The position numbers and the translations under genes were made by a program. Positions 20,018-28,864 of a DNA stretch of 37,100 nucleotides are shown here, piece by piece (the first letter of the stretch is position 1; each line of letters starts with the position of its first letter). Location of the stretch: IMG/VR virus record IMGVR_UViG_3300043540_000945, positions 1-37,100 of that record. One strand, written 5' to 3'. Below the pieces are notes generated by a model. That model was not told the DNA's origin. It did no database searches and saw nothing but the letters and a program-made list of their open reading frames with translations. Source of the DNA: a virus.

Positions 20018-21046
20018 ATGTCGAACAGCACCATTACGCTCAAACAAACAATTGATTTTTGCAGTACCCATGCAGATTTAGTCCCCTTGGTAGGGGTCGG
20101 CGGCATCACGAACGAACCCGCCATCAGCATCTGCAACGACACCCTCGCAGACCTGCTGACCTTCCCCAACGATTGGAAGTTCAACAGCATCTTCATGAAC
20201 CTGCTCGTACTCACGCCCAACAAGCAGGACTACATCTTCGGCGGTGCCTCAGCTTTCACTCTTGGTTCGTCCTCGTCCGGTGCTTGCATCGACCTTGCCT
20301 CGAACTCCGCCATCACTGTTTCTGGTGGCGTTGTCACCGTTAAGACAACTGATGGACACCGCTTCAACGTTGGCGACACCGTGTACCTCACTGGCGTGAA
20401 GATGACTACGGGTGATGCCACCAAGTACACCTCCACCTTCACCGACGATGGCAGCACATCCACTTGGTCTGGTGGGTGGGTCATCACCGCCAAGACTTCA
20501 ACGAGCTTCAGCTTCGCTGCGACCGCAGGACAGAACAACGCTGACGTAGGTGGAGCACCCGGCATCACTGACTTCGGTTGGATTTCCGAGGCTGCGATGG
20601 TTGAGATGAACAACAACTCTTCCCCGCAGAACGTGAAGCACCTGAAAGCTGTGAAGGGTATTCCCGTCTGGTCGAAGGTGGCTGACCCCGAGAAGGTCGC
20701 CATGATTCAAGACCGTGGAGACGGCACCCTCTTGTTCCGCTTCTACTACGTCCCCGGCACAACGCTCTGGGGCATCAAGCTGGTCTACCAAGGCAAGGCT
20801 CCTCTGAAGACTGACCTCTCTCAGACTTGGGCACCATTCCCCGACCACTACGGGGCGGTGATTCGCCAAGCCGTTCTCTACCGCATGTACCGCTACATCA
20901 ACAGCCCTCGTGCTGAAGCCGAGTACCTGAAGCTCCAGCAGGAGATTCAGAAGGCTCAGGGCTTTGACGACAACGAAGAGTCGAACGTGTACCTCCAGCC
21001 GGAAGACACGCTCATTGACGTTACGACTTACTGGACAGGGTTCTAA
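20018..21046 (+). CDS. Head-to-tail adaptor / tail tubular protein A-like
   Basis: 342 residues. The helical N- and C-terminal parts resemble podovirus adaptors: CNDTLADLLTFPNDWKFNSI near the start and SQTWAPFPDHYGAVIRQAVL, YRMYRYINSPRAEAEYLKLQ at the end. Between them is a serine/threonine-rich beta insertion (about 70-180) of the Ig-like or decoration kind. The gene pair with the nozzle-like protein downstream supports a tail-adaptor role at the portal. The start lies in a hairpin-protected leader. Confidence 0.72.
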   Translation: MSNSTITLKQTIDFCSTHADLVPLVGVGGITNEPAISICNDTLADLLTFPNDWKFNSIFMNLLVLTPNKQDYIFGGASAFTLGSSSSGACIDLASNSAITVSGGVVTVKTTDGHRFNVGDTVYLTGVKMTTGDATKYTSTFTDDGSTSTWSGGWVITAKTSTSFSFAATAGQNNADVGGAPGITDFGWISEAAMVEMNNNSSPQNVKHLKAVKGIPVWSKVADPEKVAMIQDRGDGTLLFRFYYVPGTTLWGIKLVYQGKAPLKTDLSQTWAPFPDHYGAVIRQAVLYRMYRYINSPRAEAEYLKLQQEIQKAQGFDDNEESNVYLQPEDTLIDVTTYWTGF

Positions 21047-21048
21047 CT

Positions 21049-22869
21049 ATGGCCATCAGCAGAAAGCTTGAAGACGGTGGCCTCTACATCAACAGATGGC
21101 AGATTGGCCTCTATAAGCAGCGTTCTCCGCTGTTCACCCCGATGTCCTCGATGGGCATCCAGCTTGTGAACCGTTTGGACTCGTTGTGGGACGGTCAGAA
21201 CATCGACATCAGCCACAACTTCACATTGGTGCGTCGTCCGGGCTTCACCCGCTACTGCTCCACAGCATTCGGGGCTTCCGATTACCCGTTGTCGTTCTTC
21301 TCGTTCAAGAACACCAGCGGAACCATCAAGCTGATGGTCGATACACCGACGAAGCTGTACTGGTTCAACACATCGAGCATCACCGCCGTCATCACTAAGA
21401 ACACGACCGCTCAAGGAAGCATCACGAAGGTCGGCAACATGCTGTACTACTGTGACGGCAACGACAGCGACACCAAGAAGTGGGATGGTACGACCTCGTG
21501 GAAGTGGGGTGTGGTAGCTCCAGCTACGGCTCCTACTATCAGCTTCAGTGCAGGTTCCCTCTCACCTAAGAGCGGGTACAAATACGTTTACTGCTACAAG
21601 AACTCGACTACGGGCAGCTTATCTACAGCTTCGCCTGTCTCGGCGTCTACCTTGGCAGCGACGAACAAGAACTTCACGATTCAGGGTGCTTCATCCGCTG
21701 ACTCTCAGGTGGACAAGGTTGAAATCTACCGTACCGCTGATGGTGGCTCGGTCTACTACTACCTGACCACAGTGAACAACGGTGGCACGTGGTCTTACAC
21801 AGACTCCAACCCCGACTCGGCTCTTAACACGTTCAAGGTGGCTCCGCAGAACAACCTCAACGACCCGCCTCCGAGTGGTATCAGCGTGTCCTGCTTCCAT
21901 CTCGGTCGTATGTGGGTGGCGGCTGGCAACAAACTCTACTTCGGTGCTGGGCCGGACGTTACGAACGGCGTGCCTGAAGAGTGTTTCCCCCCGGCGAACG
22001 TGTTTACGCTTCCGGCGAAGATTACCGCTATGGCGTCCACGTCGTCTGGTCTCGCTGTGTTCACTGAAGACGACGCCTACGTTGTCATCGGTAGCAGCAC
22101 CGCAAGCTTCGTACCGAAGCTGTGGCAGGAAAACTTCGGCGTAAAGAGTCCCAACTGCCTCGTGCAGGACGGTGACATGCTCATCATCTTCACGAGCAAC
22201 CGACAGCTTTACCAGATTGTTGACGGGCTGCAAGAGATTGGCTTCCCGATTCAGGCTCAGTTGGGTGCATTCAACCCGGCGACGACTTACCTGACGCTCC
22301 ACCGCAGCGGTGCGGATGAAGGTCTGTTCATCTCTGATGGCAGCAGCAACATGTACCGCTACTCGTTGGCGATGAACTGCTGGTCTACCGTCTATCAGCC
22401 AGTGGGTGGTGTTGGCTGCATCTCCAGCCTTGAGACCACCACGGCTACGTACAAGCTGTTGCTCGGTCGTCCGACCGCTTCCGGTTACATCCTCGGTCGC
22501 GACACGACGGTGTTCAGCGACGACGGCACAGCGTACCCGGCGTGGGCAACGGTCGGCTCTCTTGTGCTTTCACCTCCGGGTGAAGTCGCCAAGATTGACG
22601 CAGTTCTGTTGGAAATGATGCCCAACGGCACATACCCAACGGTCTCGGTATTACTGAACGAGGTAAGCGGTTCGTTCGTTCCGCTTCCCAACCCTGTGCC
22701 AGACCCACCGGAGTTGTCGGCGAGTCCGAGCACCACGCTGCTCATGAAGCGTCACTACTTGAAGGCAGCACAGACACCACTACCGCAGCTTGTACGCCAC
22801 ATGCAGGTGAAGTTCACCTTCGCAACTGAGGCGGCTGCTAACGAACTACTTGGATTGGCCATACAGTAA
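21049..22869 (+). CDS. Nozzle-like tail protein (tail tubular protein B-like)
   Basis: 606 residues, dominated by beta structure with repeated blades such as GNMLYYCDGNDSDTKKWDGT, LGRMWVAAGNKLYFGAG, TSSGLAVFTEDDAYVVIGSS and DMLIIFTSNRQLYQIVDGLQ, the pattern of a beta-propeller tail nozzle. An inserted fibronectin-like domain (PTISFSAGSLSPKSGYKYVY to about 255) lies near the front. It starts 3 nt after the adaptor gene and overlaps the fibre gene by 1 nt. Forms the short-tail conduit. Confidence 0.75.
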   Translation: MAISRKLEDGGLYINRWQIGLYKQRSPLFTPMSSMGIQLVNRLDSLWDGQNIDISHNFTLVRRPGFTRYCSTAFGASDYPLSFFSFKNTSGTIKLMVDTPTKLYWFNTSSITAVITKNTTAQGSITKVGNMLYYCDGNDSDTKKWDGTTSWKWGVVAPATAPTISFSAGSLSPKSGYKYVYCYKNSTTGSLSTASPVSASTLAATNKNFTIQGASSADSQVDKVEIYRTADGGSVYYYLTTVNNGGTWSYTDSNPDSALNTFKVAPQNNLNDPPPSGISVSCFHLGRMWVAAGNKLYFGAGPDVTNGVPEECFPPANVFTLPAKITAMASTSSGLAVFTEDDAYVVIGSSTASFVPKLWQENFGVKSPNCLVQDGDMLIIFTSNRQLYQIVDGLQEIGFPIQAQLGAFNPATTYLTLHRSGADEGLFISDGSSNMYRYSLAMNCWSTVYQPVGGVGCISSLETTTATYKLLLGRPTASGYILGRDTTVFSDDGTAYPAWATVGSLVLSPPGEVAKIDAVLLEMMPNGTYPTVSVLLNEVSGSFVPLPNPVPDPPELSASPSTTLLMKRHYLKAAQTPLPQLVRHMQVKFTFATEAAANELLGLAIQ

Positions 22870-25800
22870 TGAACAGAGACTGGCAAGAAATCGCCGATGG
22901 AATTGCACTGGACTTCAACCCGCAGAACGGGCGAGTCTGGGTGCCGGGTCGTGGCTTCGTCAAGACGACGGAAGACGACCTCTACAATCAGGTGCAGGAT
23001 GTTCAGGCTCAGGTGACGAACGTGGTTACGACAGTGGCCACCGCCTCCACCAGTCTGGTGCCTCTTCAGGTTGTTAGCTGCACCGCTACCGAGAGTCCAA
23101 TCAAGCGTCAAGACCGTACCTTCTCCGAAGTGTCGGTCTCGTTCGTCACGAACCCCGCTGATACGAACTACGCTGAAGTCCGCGTGTGGTTCACGGGATA
23201 CCTCGGCTCCAGCAACCCGACGCTGATGGCGGAAGGCTCTGCTTCCCCGCTGACGTTCATCTGTGAGACTACAGGCGAAACGGTCACGGTAACGGTACAG
23301 GCGGTAAGCTCTGACGGAACCCCGGCTGACTTCGACCTGTGCCCGACCACCACTGTTGTACTTGATGGTGTGGTGTCGGCTCCTCCGGCTCCCAGCATCA
23401 GCGGAAGCTTGACAGCTATCCCGCTTGGTCTCCAGTTCAGCTTCAATCAGGTAAGTCTTGGTGGCACTCAGGATGTCATCGACTCCTACCGTGTCTACCA
23501 CAACAGCACTAACAACAGCGGTACCGCTACGCTCTTCCAGACGTTCAAGCATGACCCGACTGCGGCTGGCTCCATCGTCGTGCAGGAGAGCTTCGGCTCA
23601 GGTGGAATCGCTCAGTATTACTGGGTGTCGGCAGTCAACACGGTGGGTCTGGAATCAACGAAGACCGCTGCACAGTCCACGACCGTCTACTCTGGTCTCG
23701 CCTCGCTCGACTCTGACGTAGCTGATGGTCAGATTTACTTCAAGTCTGACGCTCGTTACGGGCAGCATGGCGTATACCTCGAAACATTCGACCATGACCC
23801 GTCACTGTTCTACACCCTTGCGGCTGGTGACTTCACCCTTACTACCTACCCATCAAACGGTGTGGCTGGTGGCAAGGTGCTCAACTCAGGCAAGCAGATT
23901 TGGGCGGTATACCCGCAGAACATCCCGTTCGATGCCTCAAAGCTCTACCGTATGCGTACTCGTGTTCGCAAGCTGCCTACTTACCACATCACCACGAGTG
24001 GTGGCTCAGGCACGCTGAAGTATTACATCGACAAGGGTATCTCAACCAACGGACTGAGCTACACGCTCAGCGTTCAGGTCGTAAATACAGGCACGAAGTC
24101 TGTGGTGGTCGCTGACAACATCCACAGTCAGACCGTGACGGTCGCTGCTGGTACGGCACAGAACGTCAGCATCAACACCACAGGCGATGGCGTGGGTGCC
24201 CTCCAGATTCGCTTCCAAGCTCTTGCGGCTGGTGACTCTCTGGACTTCTACGTTGGCACCCCAAGCATCGTGCGTAACGACACCAGTGCTCAAATCCTGA
24301 GCGGTGGTGAACTCACTTACACGTCTACATGGCAGATATGGAGTGGTGCCACGGTTGGAGTGACTGACAATAGCTCGTCCACTTCGACCTGTTACGTTGG
24401 TCTCGAAGGTGTGGGTGCGGACGGCACAACGCTGGTAAACTACACTGGCTCCAATACCACAAGCTCTCAGCACTACTTCTGTGCTTCGGGCGTCAACACC
24501 CCCGTCAGCACAAGCTGGTCTGTCTACACAGGCTTCATCAAGGGCAATGGCGCAAGTGCTGCATACCTGTCTGCTGGAGCAAGCACGGGTGCAGGTAACC
24601 CGGCTGACCCAAGCCAGATGCACCCGAATGTGCGCTACGTCCGTCCGTTGTTCATTCTGAACTACACCGGACAGCATGACATTTGGGAAATTGACGAGAT
24701 TGCTCTCGATTTGATGCCCGACAGTCTGGATTCAATTCCTGACGGCAGTGACTTCACTCGTACCCCTCGTGGTGCCTTCCCCTCGGTTGGTGCAGGCCCA
24801 TTGGGTGCGGCCCCCAACGCCACAACCACTGACTCGAAGGTTAACTATCAGGTTGGTGGCAGATACACATGGGATGGCGTGAGCGCCATCCCGGCTGGTG
24901 TCAACCTGACGTATTTCTACGCCCGTTGGGAAGGCTACATCGTTCCCCCAACCTCAGGCACTTACACCATCGGTGTGAACTCTGATGACGGCTGCAACCT
25001 GTACATCGCTGGTGTTCCCTTGGTCGTTAACCTGACCAACGATTGGCAGGGTGCCAACTGGACGACCCTGACTTACACGCAATCAGAAACGGTTCCGCTC
25101 CAAGCCGGAGTTCGTTACCCCATCGTGCTTGAATGGCAGAACGCTACCGGGCCGGGCGGTGTCCAGTTGCTTTGGACTCCTCCGGGCGGCTCAGTTGCGC
25201 TGATTCCTTCGTCTGTTCTCACAACCAGCACGAGCACGATGACTAACAACCTCAGCGGTCGCTGGTGGAATGGTACGTCCTCGCTCTGGTACCCCACAGG
25301 CAACCACTACATCGACTTTAGCCAGTCGCACCCGAACAAGACTCTGGACTTCGTGGGTGATGGAAGCTCGTATGCTCGTACCCTTGCTTCCTTCGTCACG
25401 GACGGTGTTCCGTACACCAACATGGGTGCATGGAACAGCGGTACCAGCTATGCAGTCGGTTCGCAGGTTAGCTACAGCGGAAACTTCTGGCTGTGCATTG
25501 TAGCCAACTCGAACTCTGCCCCGACAACCACAAACACGAACTGGTTACTGATTGGGCCTCAGAGCCTTGACAACCTGCAAGACGGAACCACCCGCTTTGG
25601 TGGCATCCAGATTTCAACGGGTGACGGGTTCCAGCTTCTGACGAACCCTGACTTCGCTGGTGGCTCCACGACTGGCTACTACGTCTACGACAACAACAGC
25701 ACGGGCAATGTCACCATCGCCACCGAGTCGGACAACACCGCCCCGAACTCCAGCGGCTACCGCCTGAAGATTGTTACTTCGGCTGGTGGAACAACACCGG

Positions 25801-26978
25801 GTTGGGGTGGCTGGAGCCGTCAGATTAACGTTGACTCCGGCACGTGGACGACGCCAAACACGTACCATCGTGGTTCGACAATTCTGTGGCGTATCCGTGC
25901 CTACATTCCGGTTGGATACACACTCAACTGGGCTTCAAACGCAACAGGCACTGGTGCGACCTTCACTTGGCTTACCTCTCAAGCTGGTACAGGTGGGTGG
26001 TTCGACTACTGTGCGAAGCAGGTCATCGGCTCAAGCGGTTCGTTCTCGTCCACGGGCTTCTTCTACCTGACTGGTAGCACGACCCCGGTGACGTGGTACG
26101 TGGCGGTGTGCTCTGCGGTCTGCACGACACACCCGAGCTACTACAACCGTGACCTCGACTACGTTCAGGATGGTGGAACCTACCGTCGTCCATTGTACGT
26201 TTCGGCGTCGGGTACGTTCGCCATTTCGACCGGGTTCAACGACCAAGGCTCGATTGCACCGAACCAGCCCATCATCATCAGCTACACCACGACCACAACG
26301 AGCATCAGCTTGTCGTGGACGAGCCAGAGTGTTCTCCGTGCTGACGGCACAACGCTGACGTTGAACTCCGGCTCCCAGAACTACACCGGGTTGAGTTCGA
26401 GCACGACGTACTACATCTATCCGTACATCAACGTGTCGAACGGCAACATCGGGTTCACCAACCCGAACCCACCAGCCACGTCACCAAGCTCTACCTATTC
26501 GGTTCAGGCGAGCTATGACGGACGTGTGCCCGTGAATGTCATCAAAATCACCACCCCGGCTTCCGGTGGAGGCGGTGGTACAGGTGGTGGTGGCGACATC
26601 TGCCCTGAAGCCAACGAGCTTGTCGATGTCGAAGGCAAGGGTCTCATCAAGGCTGAAGAAGTTAAGGTCGGCGACATGATTAAGGGCAAGTGCTTCATCC
26701 ACGGAACCGATGAATATCGCACGGTCATCGCTACGAGCGGAGCCAACTGCCGTGCATGGCGTATGTACAAGGGTCACCGTGTAAGCCCGACCGAACCTGT
26801 GTGGGACGGCAAGGCTTGGACTCCGGCCTTCAAGATTCCGGGGGCTACGTTCGATGACTTCGCTGGACGCAAGGTGAACATCACGGTCGAGTCCAACGAC
26901 TACAACGAAGCCAACTACTATCTCATGGGTGGAGAAGAGCCTGTGCTCATTCATAACCTGCCCATGAACCCTTGCTAA
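22869..26978 (+). CDS. Large tail fibre with PA14, carbohydrate-binding and C-terminal Hint domains
   Basis: 1369 residues. An N-terminal attachment region is followed by fibronectin-like modules (about 90-280), further beta-rich domains, a PA14 domain (about 657-785: FYARWEGYIVPPTSGTYTIG, then VNSDDGCNLYIAG and QLLWTPPGG), a carbohydrate-binding-module-like W-x-x-G-x-x-YAVGSQVSY-x-G-x-x-W segment (about 856-900), more beta domains and a glycine-rich linker. Residues 1245-1369 read as a Hint domain: C1245-PEANELVDVEG, AEEVKVGDMIKG, the GHRVSPTEPVWDGKAW block, and IHN at 1361-1363. Probable receptor-binding protein that may cleave itself before C1245. The main alternative is a degenerate Hint domain. 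Confidence 0.8.
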   Translation: MNRDWQEIADGIALDFNPQNGRVWVPGRGFVKTTEDDLYNQVQDVQAQVTNVVTTVATASTSLVPLQVVSCTATESPIKRQDRTFSEVSVSFVTNPADTNYAEVRVWFTGYLGSSNPTLMAEGSASPLTFICETTGETVTVTVQAVSSDGTPADFDLCPTTTVVLDGVVSAPPAPSISGSLTAIPLGLQFSFNQVSLGGTQDVIDSYRVYHNSTNNSGTATLFQTFKHDPTAAGSIVVQESFGSGGIAQYYWVSAVNTVGLESTKTAAQSTTVYSGLASLDSDVADGQIYFKSDARYGQHGVYLETFDHDPSLFYTLAAGDFTLTTYPSNGVAGGKVLNSGKQIWAVYPQNIPFDASKLYRMRTRVRKLPTYHITTSGGSGTLKYYIDKGISTNGLSYTLSVQVVNTGTKSVVVADNIHSQTVTVAAGTAQNVSINTTGDGVGALQIRFQALAAGDSLDFYVGTPSIVRNDTSAQILSGGELTYTSTWQIWSGATVGVTDNSSSTSTCYVGLEGVGADGTTLVNYTGSNTTSSQHYFCASGVNTPVSTSWSVYTGFIKGNGASAAYLSAGASTGAGNPADPSQMHPNVRYVRPLFILNYTGQHDIWEIDEIALDLMPDSLDSIPDGSDFTRTPRGAFPSVGAGPLGAAPNATTTDSKVNYQVGGRYTWDGVSAIPAGVNLTYFYARWEGYIVPPTSGTYTIGVNSDDGCNLYIAGVPLVVNLTNDWQGANWTTLTYTQSETVPLQAGVRYPIVLEWQNATGPGGVQLLWTPPGGSVALIPSSVLTTSTSTMTNNLSGRWWNGTSSLWYPTGNHYIDFSQSHPNKTLDFVGDGSSYARTLASFVTDGVPYTNMGAWNSGTSYAVGSQVSYSGNFWLCIVANSNSAPTTTNTNWLLIGPQSLDNLQDGTTRFGGIQISTGDGFQLLTNPDFAGGSTTGYYVYDNNSTGNVTIATESDNTAPNSSGYRLKIVTSAGGTTPGWGGWSRQINVDSGTWTTPNTYHRGSTILWRIRAYIPVGYTLNWASNATGTGATFTWLTSQAGTGGWFDYCAKQVIGSSGSFSSTGFFYLTGSTTPVTWYVAVCSAVCTTHPSYYNRDLDYVQDGGTYRRPLYVSASGTFAISTGFNDQGSIAPNQPIIISYTTTTTSISLSWTSQSVLRADGTTLTLNSGSQNYTGLSSSTTYYIYPYINVSNGNIGFTNPNPPATSPSSTYSVQASYDGRVPVNVIKITTPASGGGGGTGGGGDICPEANELVDVEGKGLIKAEEVKVGDMIKGKCFIHGTDEYRTVIATSGANCRAWRMYKGHRVSPTEPVWDGKAWTPAFKIPGATFDDFAGRKVNITVESNDYNEANYYLMGGEEPVLIHNLPMNPC

Positions 26979-26987
26979 AGGACAGTC

Positions 26988-27338
26988 ATGATTAAGAGAT
27001 GGTTTTTCAGCGAATTTTTCTTGGACGATGACCATGACCACTTGGTTCCCGTAGCTAACGCCTATGGGAACCGTTGGCATTGCCCCCGTCTGCCTGAGGG
27101 TGAAGGTGGGTATGCTCTCATCGAGATGCTCACCAGCGTCCACCAGATTGAGGCAGCACGCCAAGACCCTCGTGTGACGGTCTGCCCTACCGCCATGAGT
27201 CCGACACCCGTGCCTCAGAACATCATCGACGCCTACGCCTCGTGGGGTGCGACTCCGGGTATGACGATGGGACAGCTTCTGGCTACGTTGGCTGAGCAGG
27301 AGCCGATGTACGAGATGAACATCCTCCCGACGCTGTAA
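26988..27338 (+). CDS. Hypothetical protein after the tail fibre
   Basis: 116 residues, MIKRWFFSEFFLDDDHDHLV and onward, with a compact alpha/beta pattern and no membrane segment. AAGGAC 6 nt upstream serves as ribosome-binding site. Position could fit a fibre chaperone, but no family is recognised. Confidence 0.62.
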   Translation: MIKRWFFSEFFLDDDHDHLVPVANAYGNRWHCPRLPEGEGGYALIEMLTSVHQIEAARQDPRVTVCPTAMSPTPVPQNIIDAYASWGATPGMTMGQLLATLAEQEPMYEMNILPTL

Positions 27339-27379
27339 GCGTATGTAATCAACTTCGAAGCCCTCGTTTAGAGGGCTTT
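27339..27379 (+). promoter_or_regulatory. Hairpin leader with degenerate class 1 motif
   Basis: GCGT, 9 nt, ACTTCG matches the upstream part of the class 1 motif, but the TTTAG box is about 4 nt further downstream than usual. AAGCCCTC-gttta-GAGGGCTT (27358-27378) forms a perfect 8-bp hairpin that hides the GAGGG before ATG 27380. Confidence 0.45.
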
Positions 27380-27832
27380 ATGAAGAAATTTGAAGTACGA
27401 CCACTGAACCCGGACAAGGAAGGTCAGTTGTACATCGACTGGCTGAAGATGGCCGACATCCTCCAGAACAACCTCGTTGACTTTGGGGTGTACAGCTATC
27501 CCAGCATCATCAACCTGACCGTGACCGCCGACGAGCAGCCTGTGCTGATGAACAGCGTCCACCCGGTCTGCATGATGGAGGCTCTAGCTCCCCAGCCGGG
27601 TATCGCCCCACGCGACGAGGCTATGGCTCTCCGTCGTCTCCTAGAAGGTGTCCGGAACCTCGCCAAGAATTACGGCATGGGTGAGATTTGGTTCACCTGT
27701 GTAGACCCCACTTTGCACAAGTTTATTGAGAAAAAGGGTTTCAAGCTGGTCTCTACCCCGGTTTACAAGCTGGTCATCGACTCAGACTCCGACCCTCTGA
27801 AGGAAGCCCGTCCTGAAGGGCACAAAAATTAG
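27380..27832 (+). CDS. GNAT acetyltransferase-like protein of the ejection cluster
   Basis: 150 residues. The C-terminal half (EAMALRRLLEGVRNLAKNYG, then GEIWFTCVDPTLHKFIEKKG and FKLVSTPVYKL) follows the GNAT pattern of a long helix, strand and K/N-x-GF motif. The usual Q/R-x-x-G-x-G/A acetyl-CoA loop is not convincing, so enzymatic activity is doubtful. GNAT-like proteins occur beside ejection proteins in several podoviruses. Confidence 0.5.
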   Translation: MKKFEVRPLNPDKEGQLYIDWLKMADILQNNLVDFGVYSYPSIINLTVTADEQPVLMNSVHPVCMMEALAPQPGIAPRDEAMALRRLLEGVRNLAKNYGMGEIWFTCVDPTLHKFIEKKGFKLVSTPVYKLVIDSDSDPLKEARPEGHKN

Positions 27833-27853
27833 CAATTCCGCCCCCTTTAGTAG
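27820..27853 (+). promoter_or_regulatory. Variant class 1 promoter motif before the ejection protein genes
   Basis: GCAC, AAAAATTAG, CAATTC, 6 nt, then CTTTAGTAG. The match is good, but the last box is shifted about 2 nt. It overlaps the end of the preceding gene. Confidence 0.45.
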
Positions 27854-27868
27854 GGAGTAGCACGCAAT

Positions 27869-28864
27869 ATGAAAAGAATTTGGAATAAGGTCGTGTACTA
27901 CGACGACCCCCTTCTCGGGCTGGCCATTGACTGGGTTGAATCCGACTGGGAATGGGTGGAAGACGACGCTCCGGTAGCCCTCTGTAAGGGTGACGAGACC
28001 GCCAAGCAGACTGAGCTTATGCAGCAGCAGAACATGGCTCAGCAGATGGCGTTCAACCAGCAGTTGATTGGCATCTTCAACAAACAGTACGCCGACCAGA
28101 AGGCTGTCCTCGACTACCTCAAGGGCAAGTTCCAGCCCATGATTGACAACCCGACCGGATACTCGGACTCGGCTCTGGCTGCGATGCGTACTTCTGCTAC
28201 TGACCAGCTTTCTAACCAGTACCAGAACGCTCGTTCTGCCCTTCAGGATTATGAGTTCCAGAACGGTGGACGTGACCTTCCGAGCGGTGTGAACTCCCAG
28301 CTTATGGCTTCGTTGTTGAACTCCGAAGCTTCTGACAAGGCATCGACTCAGAACAACATCACGATGGCTGACGAGAACCTGAAGCAGATGAACTACTGGA
28401 ACGCAGTGAACGCCCTTCAGGGCAACGCTGCGATGTTGGCTCCCCAGAGCTATGCCGGGGCGGCTACGTCCGCTGCTGACTCCGCTGTGGGTGCTGGTAA
28501 CTCCGTTGCGAACCTGTCACAAGCCTACGCTCAGTCGAAGAAGGGCTTCTGGTCGAACCTCGGCAACGCCTTTGGTTCGGCTCTTGGCTCCGGTCTTGGC
28601 GGTTGGCTTGGTGGTATGGGTACGAAGATTCCGGGTATGTGCTGGGTGGCGGCTGCGGTGTTTGGTGAAGACCTCATCACTGGCATTCGCGTCAACCTTG
28701 TCCGCAATTACCTGATTAACGATTTCGGCAAGCGTTGGTACGGCTTCCCACTCGTCTGGCTGTATGCCAAGACTGGTAAGTGGGTGGCTCGTCAGCGTGT
28801 GCTCGTGAAGATGCTCAAGCCTGTATTCGAGCTTGCTCTGCGTAAAGCTCAGGAGAAGAACTAA
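27869..28864 (+). CDS. Internal virion (ejection) protein
   Basis: 331 residues. A glutamine/methionine-rich helical region (TELMQQQNMAQQMAFNQQLI), long coiled segments, a glycine-rich hydrophobic stretch (NAFGSALGSGLGGWLGGMGT, about 231-250) and a C-terminal CWVAAAVFGEDLITGIRVNL motif followed by a basic amphipathic region. This C-terminal pattern is common in phage pilot or ejection proteins that travel with the DNA into the host envelope. Start has GGGAG upstream; overlaps the next gene by 1 nt. Confidence 0.7.
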   Translation: MKRIWNKVVYYDDPLLGLAIDWVESDWEWVEDDAPVALCKGDETAKQTELMQQQNMAQQMAFNQQLIGIFNKQYADQKAVLDYLKGKFQPMIDNPTGYSDSALAAMRTSATDQLSNQYQNARSALQDYEFQNGGRDLPSGVNSQLMASLLNSEASDKASTQNNITMADENLKQMNYWNAVNALQGNAAMLAPQSYAGAATSAADSAVGAGNSVANLSQAYAQSKKGFWSNLGNAFGSALGSGLGGWLGGMGTKIPGMCWVAAAVFGEDLITGIRVNLVRNYLINDFGKRWYGFPLVWLYAKTGKWVARQRVLVKMLKPVFELALRKAQEKN

